The position numbers and the translations under genes were made by a program. A DNA stretch of 64,000 bases from Galeopsis tetrahit (Eukaryota; Streptophyta; Magnoliopsida; Lamiales; Lamiaceae). The DNA is taken from contig OY776119.1 in the NCBI GenBank assembly GCA_963675135.1, forward strand, positions 42,097,198 to 42,161,197, written 5' to 3'. The notes under the pieces were generated by a model, which saw only the letters and a list, made by a program, of their open reading frames with translations, was not told the origin of the DNA and made no database searches. Positions 1 to 11,953 of the stretch are shown in pieces; the first letter of the stretch is position 1, and every line of letters begins with the position of its first letter.

Positions 1-182
1 GAATAATTATATGAAAAGGTTATAGTAATAATTTAAAATGATTGGTTGGAAGTTACGTGCACATGCAACCATTTGTCTTACTATTTTTTCGGTTAAAAGT
101 AATTTGGTTTATGATTATGTTTTAAAATAAATTCATTGTTGGCATATCGTAAGTATAAATCAATTATATATAGCACTTATTG
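1..182. repeat. Duplicated AT-rich flank, copy 1
   Basis: This segment matches 38179-38361 almost base for base, apart from a few substitutions and a 3-base indel. Both copies read ATGAAAAGGTTATAG near the start and end at TAGCACTTAT, after which the sequences diverge. The second copy lies about 70 bp left of CACTA-2. No coding capacity is visible. It may mark a larger duplication whose remainder lies outside the window. The similarity is seen directly; its origin is unknown. Confidence 0.85.
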
Positions 183-232
183 AAAGTAAATTTGATCATT
201 GAAGATGTTAAATCTCTAAAAAAGAGACTTAA

Positions 233-397
233 TTAAGTGATAGCCCTCCACACGTTGAGAGGAACAAGGTCTCGGAACGCAATCAGTATCAAGCGCTGCA
301 TAAAAACATGACAATCGTGACTCTTCATCACTGCAACCTTAACCCAGTTTATGTCTGCACATCGACTCAAGTTTGACACGTAGTTGTCCGGAATGTT
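233..397 (-). pseudogene. CACTA (En/Spm) transposase C-terminal fragment
   Basis: Read on the minus strand, this stretch is open for about 54 codons and ends at TAA (233-235). It contains KSHDCHVFMQRL followed by IAFRDLVPLNVW. That pattern is typical of the conserved region downstream of the TNP2-type transposase of plant CACTA elements (the DUF4218 region), where KSHDCHxLMQRLLPIAxRD is the usual form. Nothing recognisable lies on either side, so this is an isolated fragment of a much larger protein. It is the only trace of a CACTA transposase I found. It is not inside any of the CACTA elements delimited here. The family is recognised from the motif; the element it came from is unknown. Confidence 0.75.
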
Positions 398-2043
398 CAA
401 TAAAATAAATTCTACGAGTAAAAAAAAAAATCTAGAATTCTAAAATCTGAAAATGTGTAAATTATAAATAAAAATTCTAAAAAAAAAAAAATTATAAAAA
501 TCTCAATAAAACTCCAAAAATCTTAAAAATAAAATTTATATAAGAAAACGAACAAATTCTAAAATGCTAAGTGTAATGATTTGGTTTCGCGGGATAGAAA
601 CTGTTGCGATTTTTAATGAGGTATCAATAACTTTTATTATTCTTATTAGATTTTTAGAATTTTAAATTTTTAATCTACATATTTCCTAGTTTTTAATAAG
701 ATTTTTAGAAGTCTTAATTTTAATTTTCAAAAACATTTTTATAATTTTGTTTTTCTTTCATAACATTTTTTTATTCTAATGAGATTTTCATATTTTTAAC
801 AAGATATTTAAAAATTTAATTTGCACATTTTGTGTTTTTTTTGAATTGTACTAATTTTTAAAATATTGATTTTTTTTATTCTCAAACTTAAAGAAAGTAA
901 ATTGAACATTTCGCTGGAATTACCAATGCGTTCCACACGTGTGAGCGATCATGCTAACATTTTTGGAGAATTTAAAAAATCTCTAATAGAAAGGTAAGTA
1001 AATTGAAACATAAAGAACGGAAATTGAACCACTAAAAATATAAATTAAAAAAGTGAGCATTCAAAAAATTTAAACTGGATTACAGCTAGGTTACAAGGCA
1101 AAAAATAATTTATCTTTTTAATTCAATAACATTTTATTAGGATATTTATTATGCCCATTTGTTTTCATACATATAATTTCTGCTTTGTTCAAAAAAAGAA
1201 AACACGTTTTACTTCAACTAATTTCTCTAATTATCTTGTTTTACATTAAAAACAATCTTTTTACTCTAGCATATATTTGATGTCATCAATGGTTGATTTT
1301 TTGTTGATCGACATAATCAAATAGTTGTGGTGCTAACTATAACTATTTTGGTGATCCTAAATTTAATTAATAATTATTTGGAATACTATAAACGTCGAGA
1401 AAACAAATGACAACATTAGAGTTGAGGAAACAATAAAGAGTAACAAACACAATTGTACATGGAGGTAAAAGCTCAATTATTATTATTCACTTGATGCCAT
1501 TAGGAACACCAAAAACAAGAAAACACATATGCCTAGAGCAGATCGAACGACATTAATTAGGAATGGATATTCCAGCAAAGCTCAAGGTCTAATTATTTGG
1601 TGTGATACTCATCTTATTCCACAGATTTTTTATTTTTCATGCGTTTCCATCTGCAATATTAAACAAACTATAAAAAGGCATGAATGAAAAAAATTAAATC
1701 AACAAAACTTAAAGCTAATAACTTACACAAAAGTCTAATATATATATATATATATATATATGGCTGACCCAGCTAATATATTTCAATCAAATTAAAATTA
1801 ATTTAATAATTAACTTAATTAAAATTAAAGATTAAATAGTTTTCAAAATATACAATAAACAAAAAATATACTTACTTTAGTGGAGGGACGAAAATAAGAA
1901 CGACAAATCCGAAAACAAACATACTTGCAGTATAGAAACAAGAAAGGAAATGAAGTATGTAATATTGAGTGGTGTACACTGTGAGTGAAAGAATGGTGGT
2001 GGAACATTGGTTATATAGGAGGTCTGTCCCTTGTCATTATGAC
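398..2043. other. AT-rich intergenic stretch, no gene seen
   Basis: I see no convincing coding region, RNA gene or element end here. The stretch is strongly AT-rich with many short homopolymers, including poly(A) runs near 421 and 481. A (TA)n microsatellite of about 22 bp lies at 1739-1761. Short open frames near 1877-2068 have no recognisable composition or motif. Confidence 0.6.
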
Positions 2044-2463
2044 ACTTATGGAACCTTCCTTGCCACATTCCTGGAATGAAGACACCCGTGGAACCTTCCT
2101 TGCCATGTGTCTGCTATGGAGACACGTGTGGAACCTTCCTTGACATGTACGTGTCTAGTATGGAGACAGGTGTGGAATCTATCATGGCACGTATCTAATT
2201 TTGAGACATGTGTATAACCTGCCTTGTCGTGTGTCTGGTATGGAGACAAGTGTGGAATCTACGTTGGCACGTATCTAGTCTTGAGACACATGCATAACCA
2301 TAATTTCTTGCTATGTGTCTGGTATGGAGACAAGTGTGGAATCTACCTGGGCACTTATTTAGCATGGAGACATGTGCATTACTTTCTTTGACATGTGTGT
2401 CTGATCTGGATTCAAGTGTTGAATCTACCTTGGCACGTATTTAGTCTTGAGACACCGTGTATA
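2044..2463. repeat. ~42-bp minisatellite, about ten units
   Basis: Successive units of about 40-44 bp share a frame of the type TGGAA-CTnCCTTG-CACGT-TCT-GGAGACAnGTG. Unit ends fall near GACACCCG, GACACGTG, GACAGGTG, GACATGTG, GACAAGTG and GACACATG. From the fourth unit on two types alternate. One carries ACGTATCTAGTCTTGAGACA and the other carries GTGTCTGGTATGGAGACA, which gives a higher-order period of about 84 bp. No protein is implied, since the reading frame is not conserved between units. Confidence 0.85.
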
Positions 2464-2687
2464 ACCTTTCTATCTGTTATGAAGAAATGCACAACTTTTA
2501 TATTGCACTAACTTACTTATTTATACATCACATTTCATTTCTTTATTACTCACAATATTTTATTATTTACTTTACTGCTCAAAAGACTTTTATACCTTCT
2601 ATTTTATCTCATTTAATAAAATAAATAACGCTTGTCTTAAACTACGCGTGTATAGTAAATGTACAATCTAAACTGAGACGAAGTTCA

Positions 2688-2890
2688 TCAAACCCTCTCC
2701 TGAATCTCCACTGGAAAACCACCCTTCATTTTTTTTGTCAATTTCGATGTGAACACAGGCTCCACTCCTTCCACCACCACCGACACCACCTTAAACCTCC
2801 GGAGAACGGCGGAAACCACCCTCTTCATCTGCAAGAAAGCCATCTCTTTCCGAAGAAAAATCCTAGGCCTGGCCTCGATCCCACACGGAT
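2688..2890 (-). pseudogene. Cytochrome P450 (CYP94-like) C-terminal relic
   Basis: On the minus strand about 65 codons are open, ending at TGA (2688-2690). They correspond to the last part of a plant P450, from the heme-binding loop to the C-terminus: ARPRIFLRKEMAFLQMKRVV, then VVSAVLRRFKVV, then MKGGFPVEI. Plant CYP94-type enzymes (fatty-acid and jasmonate omega-hydroxylases of the ER membrane) carry AGPRxCLGKEMAFxQMK and end in MKGGLPV. Here the heme-ligand cysteine position is Phe and the following glycine is Arg, so the piece cannot bind heme. No upstream P450 sequence is visible beyond about 2890. The family call rests on these motifs; the subfamily is tentative. Confidence 0.8.
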
Positions 2891-3999
2891 GGAGAGTATA
2901 AAAGTGGAGTTTGTTGATTAAGTTCTAAATAGACGTGATCGAAAATTAAATGTTTGATTACCCTAAATTGCCTACCAAGTTGTCACAAGTAAACAATACA
3001 AGAGTAGTGAATAAAATCGATCAAGTATGCTCATGCAAATCACAAAAATACTAGAAAATACAGATGTAACTCAATAAAGAGAAAATAGGTTCCAAGACAT
3101 ATGTCACACTGAGGGGTCAATTTATGATTAAAAGCCTATTTAAGTGGATTTGTGTTTATTACTATACGGTTGATCACTAAATAATGAATTAAAGCTCTTT
3201 CGATCCAATTAATTCAAGAGAAATATTACCCAAACTAGTATCTCTACCTAGCATGCATAATAAATCCCTAAAAAGCTCATAAAATCATCTAATACCCTCC
3301 CAATAGTTGATCCTTTCTCGATCTCGCAATAAATTGGGTGGAATGCTTAAGTATGATTAATGAAAGAGATTTCTCAATACTATTTCAATTAATAATAAAT
3401 AAAACATATTATCATGGACATTGACAATATGTCTTACAATGAAAATTAAACATGTAAATAGAAATAGACAACACAACCACCAAATAAACAAGAAATTAAT
3501 TAATAAACATCATCCAAAGTGTAAACGTAGCCCTAGAAACAAAAGTGGTCTAGCCAAATATAATCATAATCTAACTATTACAAAATTAAATGACAAAATG
3601 AAATAAAAAGTAAAGGAAAGAGAAAGTATAGTCTATAGGATGATGGAGCCTAGAATTCCAAAGCCAATGACCCAATCCTTGCTCTAATTGGTGAAGAATT
3701 GAAGAAGATATGGTGGATAGGCCAACATTTCCTTTTCGTAGGCCAGTCTCGGGCTCGGCCGTGCTGGCCTCTTGCCCTGCCCCTTGGTGACTCGGCTGTG
3801 CTGGCCTAACCTCTTCTCCAAATGGGCTCGGTCGCGACATGGGCTCGACCGTGCCCTCCTGTTGGTCCCATTCTCTGTGAAGATGTTCGACTCTTATCGA
3901 TTTGCCTTGGATTGACTTGCTCGAGTCCTTGACTCGGCCGTGTCATGCTTGCTCATTGTTTTGTGTGTAACGCTTTCTCCGGAAGTGCGATTGACTCAA

Positions 4000-4813
4000 T
4001 TATTTTTTCCATTCCACTCCTTTATATAAACGAATCCAATTGTGCAATCTTATTTTCGGTTCTATGAGATATGGTACATGTATTGCACTCGAAATCTGAC
4101 AACGAGGGACATGTGGCTTCCGCCCCCCGCGACCACCACGAAAAAAGTCAAAATGGAGACCACCAACATGGTCGTGAGACTGAGGATGAGCAAGAGGCTG
4201 ACCGCGAGCAAAGAAGGCAACTAGGGAAGGCTCAACTAGATCGGCGGGCTTATTCATGATCTCGAAGGCAACTGCCAGATGCAACAAATCCCGGAAGACC
4301 ATCCGGGTATCGGCAAAGCCACTGAATTTTGGACCCAATCCTTGGAAGAACCAGTGTGACATGTCAGAACTATCCATATATTTGTCGATGGCGGCAAGTT
4401 GGTTGCACAATACCTTGAATCGACGACCGTATTAACCAACAAATAGGGTGTCACGCTTGAGCAGAAGAAGTTCCTCACGAAGCTAAGTGATACGGGACTG
4501 GGAGAAGTGACTGAATGAATCCTCAAGGGCAAGCCATGTGGCACGGGTTGTGTCACAATCGATGACCTTGGCCAAGGATTCCTCGGTGGGGGAGAAAAGG
4601 AGAAGGGCAAGAACCTTCTGCTCCTTCAATTTCTAGGCGACGAGTGGGAGAGGTGGCAGCAGGAGCAGTGGATGTACCGTCCTCAAGGCCAAAGAGATCT
4701 GTAGACATGAGCATGGGGACAACTTGCTTATTCTAGAGGAGATAGTTGGAGGAACAAAGTTTTACGGTAACCATATGAATAAGGACATTCATAGGGATGG
4801 GTGTATTTGCCAT
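4000..4813 (-). pseudogene. Decayed Ty1/Copia gag, copy A
   Basis: On the minus strand an ATG at 4811-4813 opens a Copia-type gag N-terminus (SSNYLL, then NKQVVPMLMS). The frame then continues in pieces: LAKVIDCDTTRAIWLALE-like sequence on a shifted frame, and GLGPKFSGFADTRM with AFEIMNKPADL at about 4254-4410. This is the usual order of plant Copia gag (UBN2-type) proteins. An in-frame TAG replaces the Trp codon of the LLW motif, and there is at least one frameshift in the middle. No protease, integrase, RT or matching LTR pair was found, so this is a stranded 5' fragment. Gag would form the virus-like particle in an intact element. Confidence 0.8.
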
Positions 4814-4907
4814 GATAGATAAGGTGTCGAGGGGTACGAGCTCGGCGGAGAAGGGAGAGGCTGTAGAGAAAGAGAAATTAGGGTTAGGGTTTTGGGGTAG
4901 TGTTTAG

Positions 4908-4918
4908 GTTGATACCAT
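4908..4918 (-). promoter_or_regulatory. Probable primer-binding site of the decayed Copia (copy A)
   Basis: Read on the minus strand this is TGGTATCAACC. It resembles the initiator-methionine tRNA primer site of Copia elements and lies about 95 bp upstream of the decayed gag start. It implies that the 5' LTR lay to the right, within 4920-5123. I could not find a matching 3' LTR. Confidence 0.5.
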
Positions 4919-5125
4919 GTGAACAATTAATTTGATCACCGTTAAATTGGTGAGTGGGATATAACTTGTATATATAATGATAATTACAAGGAAAAAATTT
5001 ACACAATGAAAAGAATGTTTGGAATTTATATAAAAAATGTTTGACTCATTCCTTAATAATTAGTTTCTAGTGAATAAATTAACATTTAATTAATAAACAT
5101 GGAACCATCATGGGATTTATAATTG

Positions 5126-5402
5126 GATCAAGTATGCTCATGCAAATCACAAAAATACTAGAAAATACAGATGAAACTCAATAAAGAGAAAATAGGTTCC
5201 AAGACATTTGTCACACTAAGGGGTCAATTTATGATTAAAAGCCTATTTAAGTGGATTTGTGTTTATTACTATACGGTTGATCACTAAATAATGAATTAAA
5301 ACTCTTTCGATTCAATTAATTCAAGAGAAATATTACCCAAACTAGTATCTCTACCTAGCATGCATAATAAATCCCAAAAAAGCTCATAAAATCATCTAAT
5401 AC
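5126..5402. repeat. Tandem duplication, copy B, left part
   Basis: This matches 3019-3295 in copy A with few differences and stops exactly at the left end of CACTA-1. The last three bases (TAC, 5400-5402) are the target-site duplication. The rest of copy B resumes at 33340. Confidence 0.93.
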
Positions 5403-6162
5403 CACTACAAAAAAACCCTGATTTTGATACCGAAATTTTGCGACGGACACCTAATCCGTCTCTAATAAATACGGATTAGATACGGATTTATTAAAAAATC
5501 GAGATTTGAAACCGAAAATAAAACCGTCTCTCATTATAAACATATTAGATATGACTTTTAGTTTCAAAAGTTTTAGATACGGATTAGATACGCGACTTTC
5601 AATTTCTAAAGTTTTAGATACGGATTAGATACATATACCACCGTCTCTAAACAGTCAATTTTTTCTCCCAGATATAAATCGAGATAAGGTGGTACACGAA
5701 ATTTGCAATACGGAATCTAACCATCTCTAATCTGTATCTAATTAGTCAAATGATAAAATTAAATAAAAAATAAATCAAAACCTTATATATAGAGAGAATC
5801 GAGAATGAGAGAATATGGACGAGTGAATTGAGTTATATTAATTTATTTACTTTTTTATTTAATTAATAAATAGTAAAAATAAAGAAAATCAATTAATATA
5901 TCTTCTATGTATCGTATAAATATAAATTTTAGAATAATACTATGTAGATATATTTTAGGATATATATATATATATATATATCAATTGATTCTCTAATGAA
6001 AATATTCCAAGAAGAATTGATGTAGATATATTTTAGGTTAGATATAGATATTATAATAATAATATTATTATATTATATCTTCAATTACATATGACAATAT
6101 ATATATATCAATTTTAGATTAAAAAAAGAGGTGTCATTTAATAATTTTTTTTAATTTGTATA

Positions 6163-7015
6163 TGTAGATGTTGTTAATCCTTAAATGCCTTAACATTATC
6201 AACAACATCTTAATTTGACCTTCCGAGATTTTTTCTAAGTCTTTTCTGAAATGCTACATTAAATGTTGATCTAAATGTTGTCGCATTTCTGGCAGGATCT
6301 AGAAGCTTCTACAAGGATCTGGAACCTGGAAGATTCCAGAACATTGGAGAACATACTAGAGCAGCCTGGAACCATTTAGAACGACTTGGAGCATACAAGA
6401 AGGATCTAGAAAGATCATGGAAGTTGAGCTCCTAAAAAATAGGACCTGAATGTGGAAGCCTCTAGAATTCGCACCTCACATCTATAAATACCGATTGAAG
6501 GCTTCATAATTCAGTGTATTCTATTCGATCAATATCCTAGACCGAGCGTTCATCCTTGTTAGGATTTGTGGCCAATAGTTTTACATTTTAGATCATACGA
6601 AGTATCCCACCCGTGTGGCTGTGTGTCTTGTTATCTATTGAGAGTGTAATCATAGATAGACTAGGCATTTCGATAGTGTGTAATCTTATACACTTAGATC
6701 GTTTTCAAAACTTGGCACCTGCCTCGTTTGTAGTTTCGTTGTGAAAGTTATTGTTGTAACATTTCACACAACATTTGTACTTGAAGATAAGTATTGATTT
6801 ACGCCATAAAACAGACATAGATTCTTATTTATAAAATCTATGTTAAAATATTTCCATTGTGTCTTGTTTGTTTTTAGAGTTTCAAGTCTTCCGCTGTGTA
6901 TCTAAATTTCTGATATTCGGTTAGAGTCAGTGTTGTGCAATTTGTCTCAACATTTAGTACAACATATTTCTACTTAAACTTAAACACTTCATACACCCCA
7001 GCGCACACACTTTAA
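6163..7015 (+). repeat. Copia-1 5' LTR
   Basis: The LTR begins TGTAGATGTTGTTAATCC and is 853 bp long, identical in length to the 3' LTR. I counted about 17 substitutions between the two by eye (about 2%). It ends AA where the 3' LTR ends CA, so the terminal base pair appears mutated here. A TATA box (CTATAAATA) lies near 6482. Confidence 0.93.
6482..6490 (+). promoter_or_regulatory. TATA box in Copia-1 5' LTR
   Basis: CTATAAATA lies about 320 bp into the LTR, and the 3' LTR has the same sequence near 18486. It is the likely core promoter for the genomic transcript, with U3 to its left. Confidence 0.65.
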
Positions 7016-7017
7016 GT

Positions 7018-7029
7018 TGGTATCAGAGC
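7018..7029 (+). promoter_or_regulatory. Primer-binding site, initiator Met tRNA
   Basis: TGGTATCAGAGC lies two bases after the 5' LTR. It is the standard Met-tRNA primer site of plant Copia elements and primes minus-strand DNA synthesis. Confidence 0.93.
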
Positions 7030-7089
7030 TGATACTTGACGACATTAGGTTAGATCTTTGGTCAAGTGTGTTTTTAGTGTAAGTTAGCA

Positions 7090-8850
7090 ATGGAAACACA
7101 TCACATATCCACTGCACTTAGGTCACCCGTTTTAGATGGTTCGAATTATTCTTATTGGAAGCCTAAGATGCGTATGTACAGCAAGTCGATTGATGAACGT
7201 GCTTGGAGGACTGTACTTACAGGTTGGGAAGCTCCAAAGAGACCAGCAGATGCAGATGGTGAAGTTCAACTCAAGAGAGAAGTTGATTGGACGGCTGATG
7301 AAATAACAACAACAAGCTATAATTCTAAAGCTTTAAAGATGCATGGGACAGGTTGCAAGAGCATTGTGAGGGTTCAGACAGTATTCGAAGGACTAAACTG
7401 TGAATGTTGGGGACAAAATTTGAAAATCTCCGAATGAAGGAAGATAAAACCATTTCATCCTACAATAAAAGGTTAAGTGAGATAATCAATGAATCACATT
7501 CTCTTGGTGACCCTATTTCTAATGTTAGAGTAGTTCATAAGATATTAAGATATGTTCCTAAGAGATTTGATGCTAAAATTTATGCTATTGAAGAGGCAAA
7601 AGATACAGATACGTTGGGTCAAAATGAATTAGTGAGTATTCTTAGAACATATGAAATAAACACTAATCAAGTTGATGAAAATAATGATGATAAGAAAGTT
7701 GTTATTTTCAAAGGAGAAACATCAAGCAAATCTGAGTCTCAACCTATCATTACCGAGGTTGATTCGGATGAAGAATTGCTTGATGAATGTCTCAACAATC
7801 CTAACAACATTGCCTTGCTCAATAAAACACTTTAATAAGTTTCTTAAGAAATCTGTGAACAAATCTAGAAACATTCAGCCTAAGATTCAAATCAACACAT
7901 CAACAACTCAACCAGAAAGGAGGAAAGGTCAATTCACACCAAGACTGCCAAAGAGTGAAGGTAAACCAGGGTATGATCCTGAATTTCGAAAATCAGTTCA
8001 ATGCAATGCTTGTTCTGGTTATGGCCATTATGCAAATGAATGTGCCAATACTAGACTTAAGCAAAAACTGAACTTTAGTGCTACCTTGAGTGATGATTCT
8101 GATGATGATCTTGATGAATTAAATCAGAATGAATATTCTAATTTTACCAGAATTGATTATAATGATTCCTTAGATGATGATCTGGATGAAAAAGATTCTG
8201 ATGATGTAACTGATGCTTCAACATCTACAGCAACATCAGAACAGGGTCACCCAGATTTGAACTGTTTTAATGGTTTGGTTGATGATGCAGGAAAAAGGAC
8301 TGATGACAATGAATACCAAAAGCTGTTAGATGATTGGAACAATAAAAAACTCACTCTTAATTCCTTGAATAAAGAGAATGAGGATCTGAAAGACACAATC
8401 ACCAAGCGAGAAGTTATTCTTACTAAAAGAGATCTGAAAATCTGTAACTTATAGGAAAAACTGATAAATTCTACTTTATGTTTCAAGAAATATTCCAAGA
8501 GTGCTTCTGAGGTAAATAATGCTATAGCTACTGGTAAGTCTAATAATCATGGTTTAGGTTATGATGGTACTACTGCTTCTATTTCTGATAAATTTAGAAA
8601 ACCTGTGAAATTTGTGAAGGCAAATGTTAACACATCTAGTGCAACATCTGCAGAAACAGAGTCTCACAAGGTTAAAAGGAAGTATATTTGTCATTAATGT
8701 TTCAAAGTTGGTCACATTCGTCCTTACTGTATAAAGTTGTTTGAAGAACAGAAAAACTTAAAAATGCTGCATAAGAAACTGTCACCTCCTGGTAAACATT
8801 TTCTGAAATCTGCATGGAAACCAAAAGCTACCTGTAATGTTGTTCATACC
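7090..8850 (+). pseudogene. Copia-1 gag (broken)
   Basis: The ATG at 7090 begins a Sirevirus-like gag; the N-terminal part has LDGSNYSYWKPKMRMY. The frame shifts near 7404-7437 and again near 7800. The third frame contains a CCHC zinc knuckle, CNACSGYGHYANEC (about 8011-8052), followed by an acidic Asp/Ser-rich stretch and a Lys/Glu-rich region. That frame stops at TAG (8452-8454). A second knuckle near 8687-8732 (C-x2-C-x4-H-x4-C spacing) has TAA in the position between its first His and second Cys. Gag would package the RNA in a cytoplasmic virus-like particle. With two frameshifts and two or more stops it cannot make a full protein. Confidence 0.88.
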
Positions 8851-11800
8851 TCCTAAAAAGCATGTCTACTTGATTTATGGTACTTTGATAGTGGTTGTTC
8901 TAGACATATGACAGGTCGTATTGATTTCTTATCTGATTATGTGACCTTGAATAGTGGTAGTGTTACATATGGTGGAGGTTCTAAAGGAAAGATTGTTGGT
9001 AAAGGAACTTTGAATGTTGAAGGTTTTCCTAAGCTTAAAAATGTCTTACATGTTGATGGCTTACTTGCAAATCTGATTAGCATTAGTCAACTTTGTGATG
9101 ATAATTTGCATGTGAAATTTGATAAAGATTCATGTTATGTTCTTAATAAAGATTAAGTTTGTGTCATGACTGGTACTAGGTCAGCTGATAATTGCTATCT
9201 TATTGGAACAAATATGTGTAACTTGTCAAAAACATGATGAAAATATTCTATGGCATCAAAGATTGGGTCATGCAAATTACAGAGCAATGAAAAAGTTAAT
9301 CAAAGCAGATGCAGTAAAAGGAATTTCAGAACTGAGGTTTCACAATACCGCTGTATGTGGGCCATGCCAAACAGGTAAACAAGTAAGAATGTCACACAAA
9401 ATGCTGTCACATTGTACTACACATCGATGCTTTAAATTACTACACATGGATTTGATGGGTCCTATGGAAACTGAAAGCATTGGAGGAAAGAGGTATTCCT
9501 TAGTTGTGGTAGATGATTTTTCTAGATATACCTGGGTAGAGTATTTAAGAGACAAATCTGAAGCATTTACTGCATTTAAAATTCTTTATAAAAGGTTCAA
9601 AAATGTGTTTAACTTGAAAGTTGGACGTATTAGAACTGATCATGGTAGGGAATTTGAAAACAGCATGTTTAATGATTTCTGTGATAAAAAGGGTATCTTG
9701 CAAGAATATTCATCTCCTAAAACTCCACAATAAAATGGAATTGTTGAAAGAAAGAATAGAACTTTACAGAAAATGGCTAGAGTTATGCTTACATCCAAAT
9801 GTCTTGCTAAGAAATTTTGGGGAGAAACATTGAATACTGCATGCCATATTATTAATAGGGTTTTTATTCGCTCTGGTACTAAACAAACACCTTATGAGAT
9901 TTTGAACAACAGAAAACCTAATGTGAAATATTTTCATGTATTTGGTTGTGTGTGTTATATTCTGAATGATAGGGATCAACTTCATAAGTTTGATTCTAAA
10001 AGTGATAAAGGTTTCATTTTAGGCTATTCTAGAAATAGTAAAGCTTATAGAGTTTATAACCTTAGAACTAACACTATTCAAGAATCTGTTAATGTTGTGT
10101 TTGATGATGATAAAGGTCTTACAAATGACAAAGATGAAGAAGATGTATCACAGGTTACTGACACTTCTGAAAATACACTGAAGTCTGAAAATGTTGCACC
10201 AAATGTTAACACATCTGGGTCAACATCTACAGAACAGTCAGCTATAATTCCACAGAATGATCAGTACGTTCCCAAAACGAATCCTTCTTCAAGAATAGGC
10301 AAAAGTCATCCTTCTGACCAGATCATAGGCGATGCTACAGTTGGAGTGCAAACAAGAGGAAGAGTAAGATCAAACAAGGTAGATGTGGTAAGAACAATAT
10401 GCATGTCTTCTATGTGTAATGTTGTAAATGCTGAATGCTATTTATCTGAAATTGAACCAAAGAGTCCTAAAGAAGACTTAACTGATGAAAACTGGATTAA
10501 TGCTATGCATGAAGAACTTGGTCAGGTTGAAAGAAATGAAGTGTGGACACTTGTTCCTAGACCTAGTCATACTAATGTCATTGGAACAAAGTGGATATTC
10601 AAGAATAAAACTGATGAATCTGGTAATATTGTTAGGAACAAGGCTAGGTTAGCAGCACAAGGTTGCACCCAAGTTGAAGGAGTTGATTTTGATGAAACTT
10701 TTGCACCTGTTGCTAGGATAGAATCTATTAGATTACTCCTAGCTATTTCATGTTTTATTGATATTAAACTTCATCAAATGGATGTAAAGGCTGCATTTCT
10801 AAATGGTATATTGAATGAAGATGCATATGTTGAACAACCTATAGGATTTGAAGATCCACAGTATCCTGATCATGTATATAAATTTAAGAAACCACTGTAT
10901 GGTCTTAAACAAGCTCCTAGAGCATGGTATGGTAGGCTTACTGACTTTCTTTTGGAATATGGATTTAATAGAGGAGAGACAGATAGAACTTTGTTCATTA
11001 AGCACACTGAAAATGATATACTAATTGCTCAAATATATGTTGATGACATTGTGTTTGGTTCTACTTGTGATAAAATGTTGAGTAAATTTGTTGAGGAAAT
11101 GACTGCAACATTTGAAATGAGTATGGTTGGAGACTTGAATTATTTTCTAGGTCTTCAAATCAAGCAATGCAACAATTATATTTTCTTCTCCTAAAGTAAG
11201 TATGCTAAGAACTTGGTTAAAAGATTTGGTCTTGAGAATTCAAAACCAATGAAAACTCCTATGGGATCTTCTTTGAAACTTTGCAAAGACAGTGCTGGAA
11301 CAGATGTTGATCCAACACTTTACAGATCCATGATAGGTAGTTTACTATATTTAACCTTTAGTAGACCAGATATTATGTACAGTGTGTGTGTTTGTGCTAG
11401 GTACCAAGCTAATCCAAAGGAATCTCACCTGAATGCTGTGAAGAGGATTATCAAGTATGTTGCAGGTACAAGTGACCTTGGAATCTGGTATACTAAGGAC
11501 ACCAACAACATTTTGATAGGCTACAGGGATGCTGATTGGGCTGGAGATATAGATGATAGAAAGTGTACGAGTGGAGGATGTTTCTACATGTGAAACAATC
11601 TTGTATCATTGCACAACAAGAAGCAGAATTGTGTTTCACAATCTACTGCAGAATCTGAGTATATAGCTGTTGGAAGCTGCTGTACACAACTCTTGTGGCT
11701 TAGCAAGATGTTCCATGACTATGGTATTGAGAATGGTATACTTACAATCTTTTGTGATAATACTAGTGCCATTAACATTTCCAAGAATCCTGTACAACAC

Positions 11801-11953
11801 TCACTCACAAAACACATTAGCATAAGACATCATTTTATGAGAGATTTAGTAGAGAAGAATATTGTTAAGTTGGAGTATATACCTACTGAGAAACAAAATG
11901 CTGACATTTTTACTAAAGCATTAGACCATGAGAGATTCTCTATCTTGAGGTAA
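8851..11953 (+). pseudogene. Copia-1 pol (broken): PR-IN-RT-RH
   Basis: Protease: DSGCSRHMTG near 8887. The frame stops at 9154-9156 and shifts before the integrase. Integrase: zinc-binding H-H-C-C (WHQRLGHANY and CGPCQTGK, about 9250-9375), catalytic Asp in HMDLMGP (about 9450), Asp in RTDHGREF (about 9640) and Glu in GIVERKNRT (about 9740). An in-frame TAA at 9731-9733 falls inside TPQxNG. RT: KARLAAQG, QMDVKAAFLNG, YGLKQAPRAWY and the catalytic YVDDIVFG (about 11035). RNase H: DADWAGD, STAESEYIAV, FCDNTSAI. From 9203 to 11953 one frame is kept, broken only by TAA at 9731, TAA at 11192 and TGA at 11591. It is a recently killed Copia pol. Confidence 0.93.

Larger units (their letters stand above)
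3019..5123. repeat. Tandem duplication, copy A (intact site)
   Basis: This ~2.1-kb segment is repeated immediately downstream, with the second copy starting at 5126. It begins GATCAAGTATGCTC and ends at GGGATTTATAAT. Copy A keeps the uninterrupted sequence ATCTAATACCCTCCC near 3290-3304, which is split in copy B by a CACTA element. The segment contains a decayed Copia gag on the minus strand and an AT-rich portion with no recognisable gene. Confidence 0.93.

Noticed and set aside
4869..4889. TTAGGGTTAGGGTTTTGGGG, telomere-like (also near 34919)
   Set aside because: Too short, and the plant telomere unit is TTTAGGG. It lies in the leader of a decayed Copia copy and is simply duplicated with it.
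3019..5123. A complete Copia element in the duplicated segment
   Set aside because: There is a gag piece and a primer-site-like motif, but no LTR pair, protease, integrase or RT.
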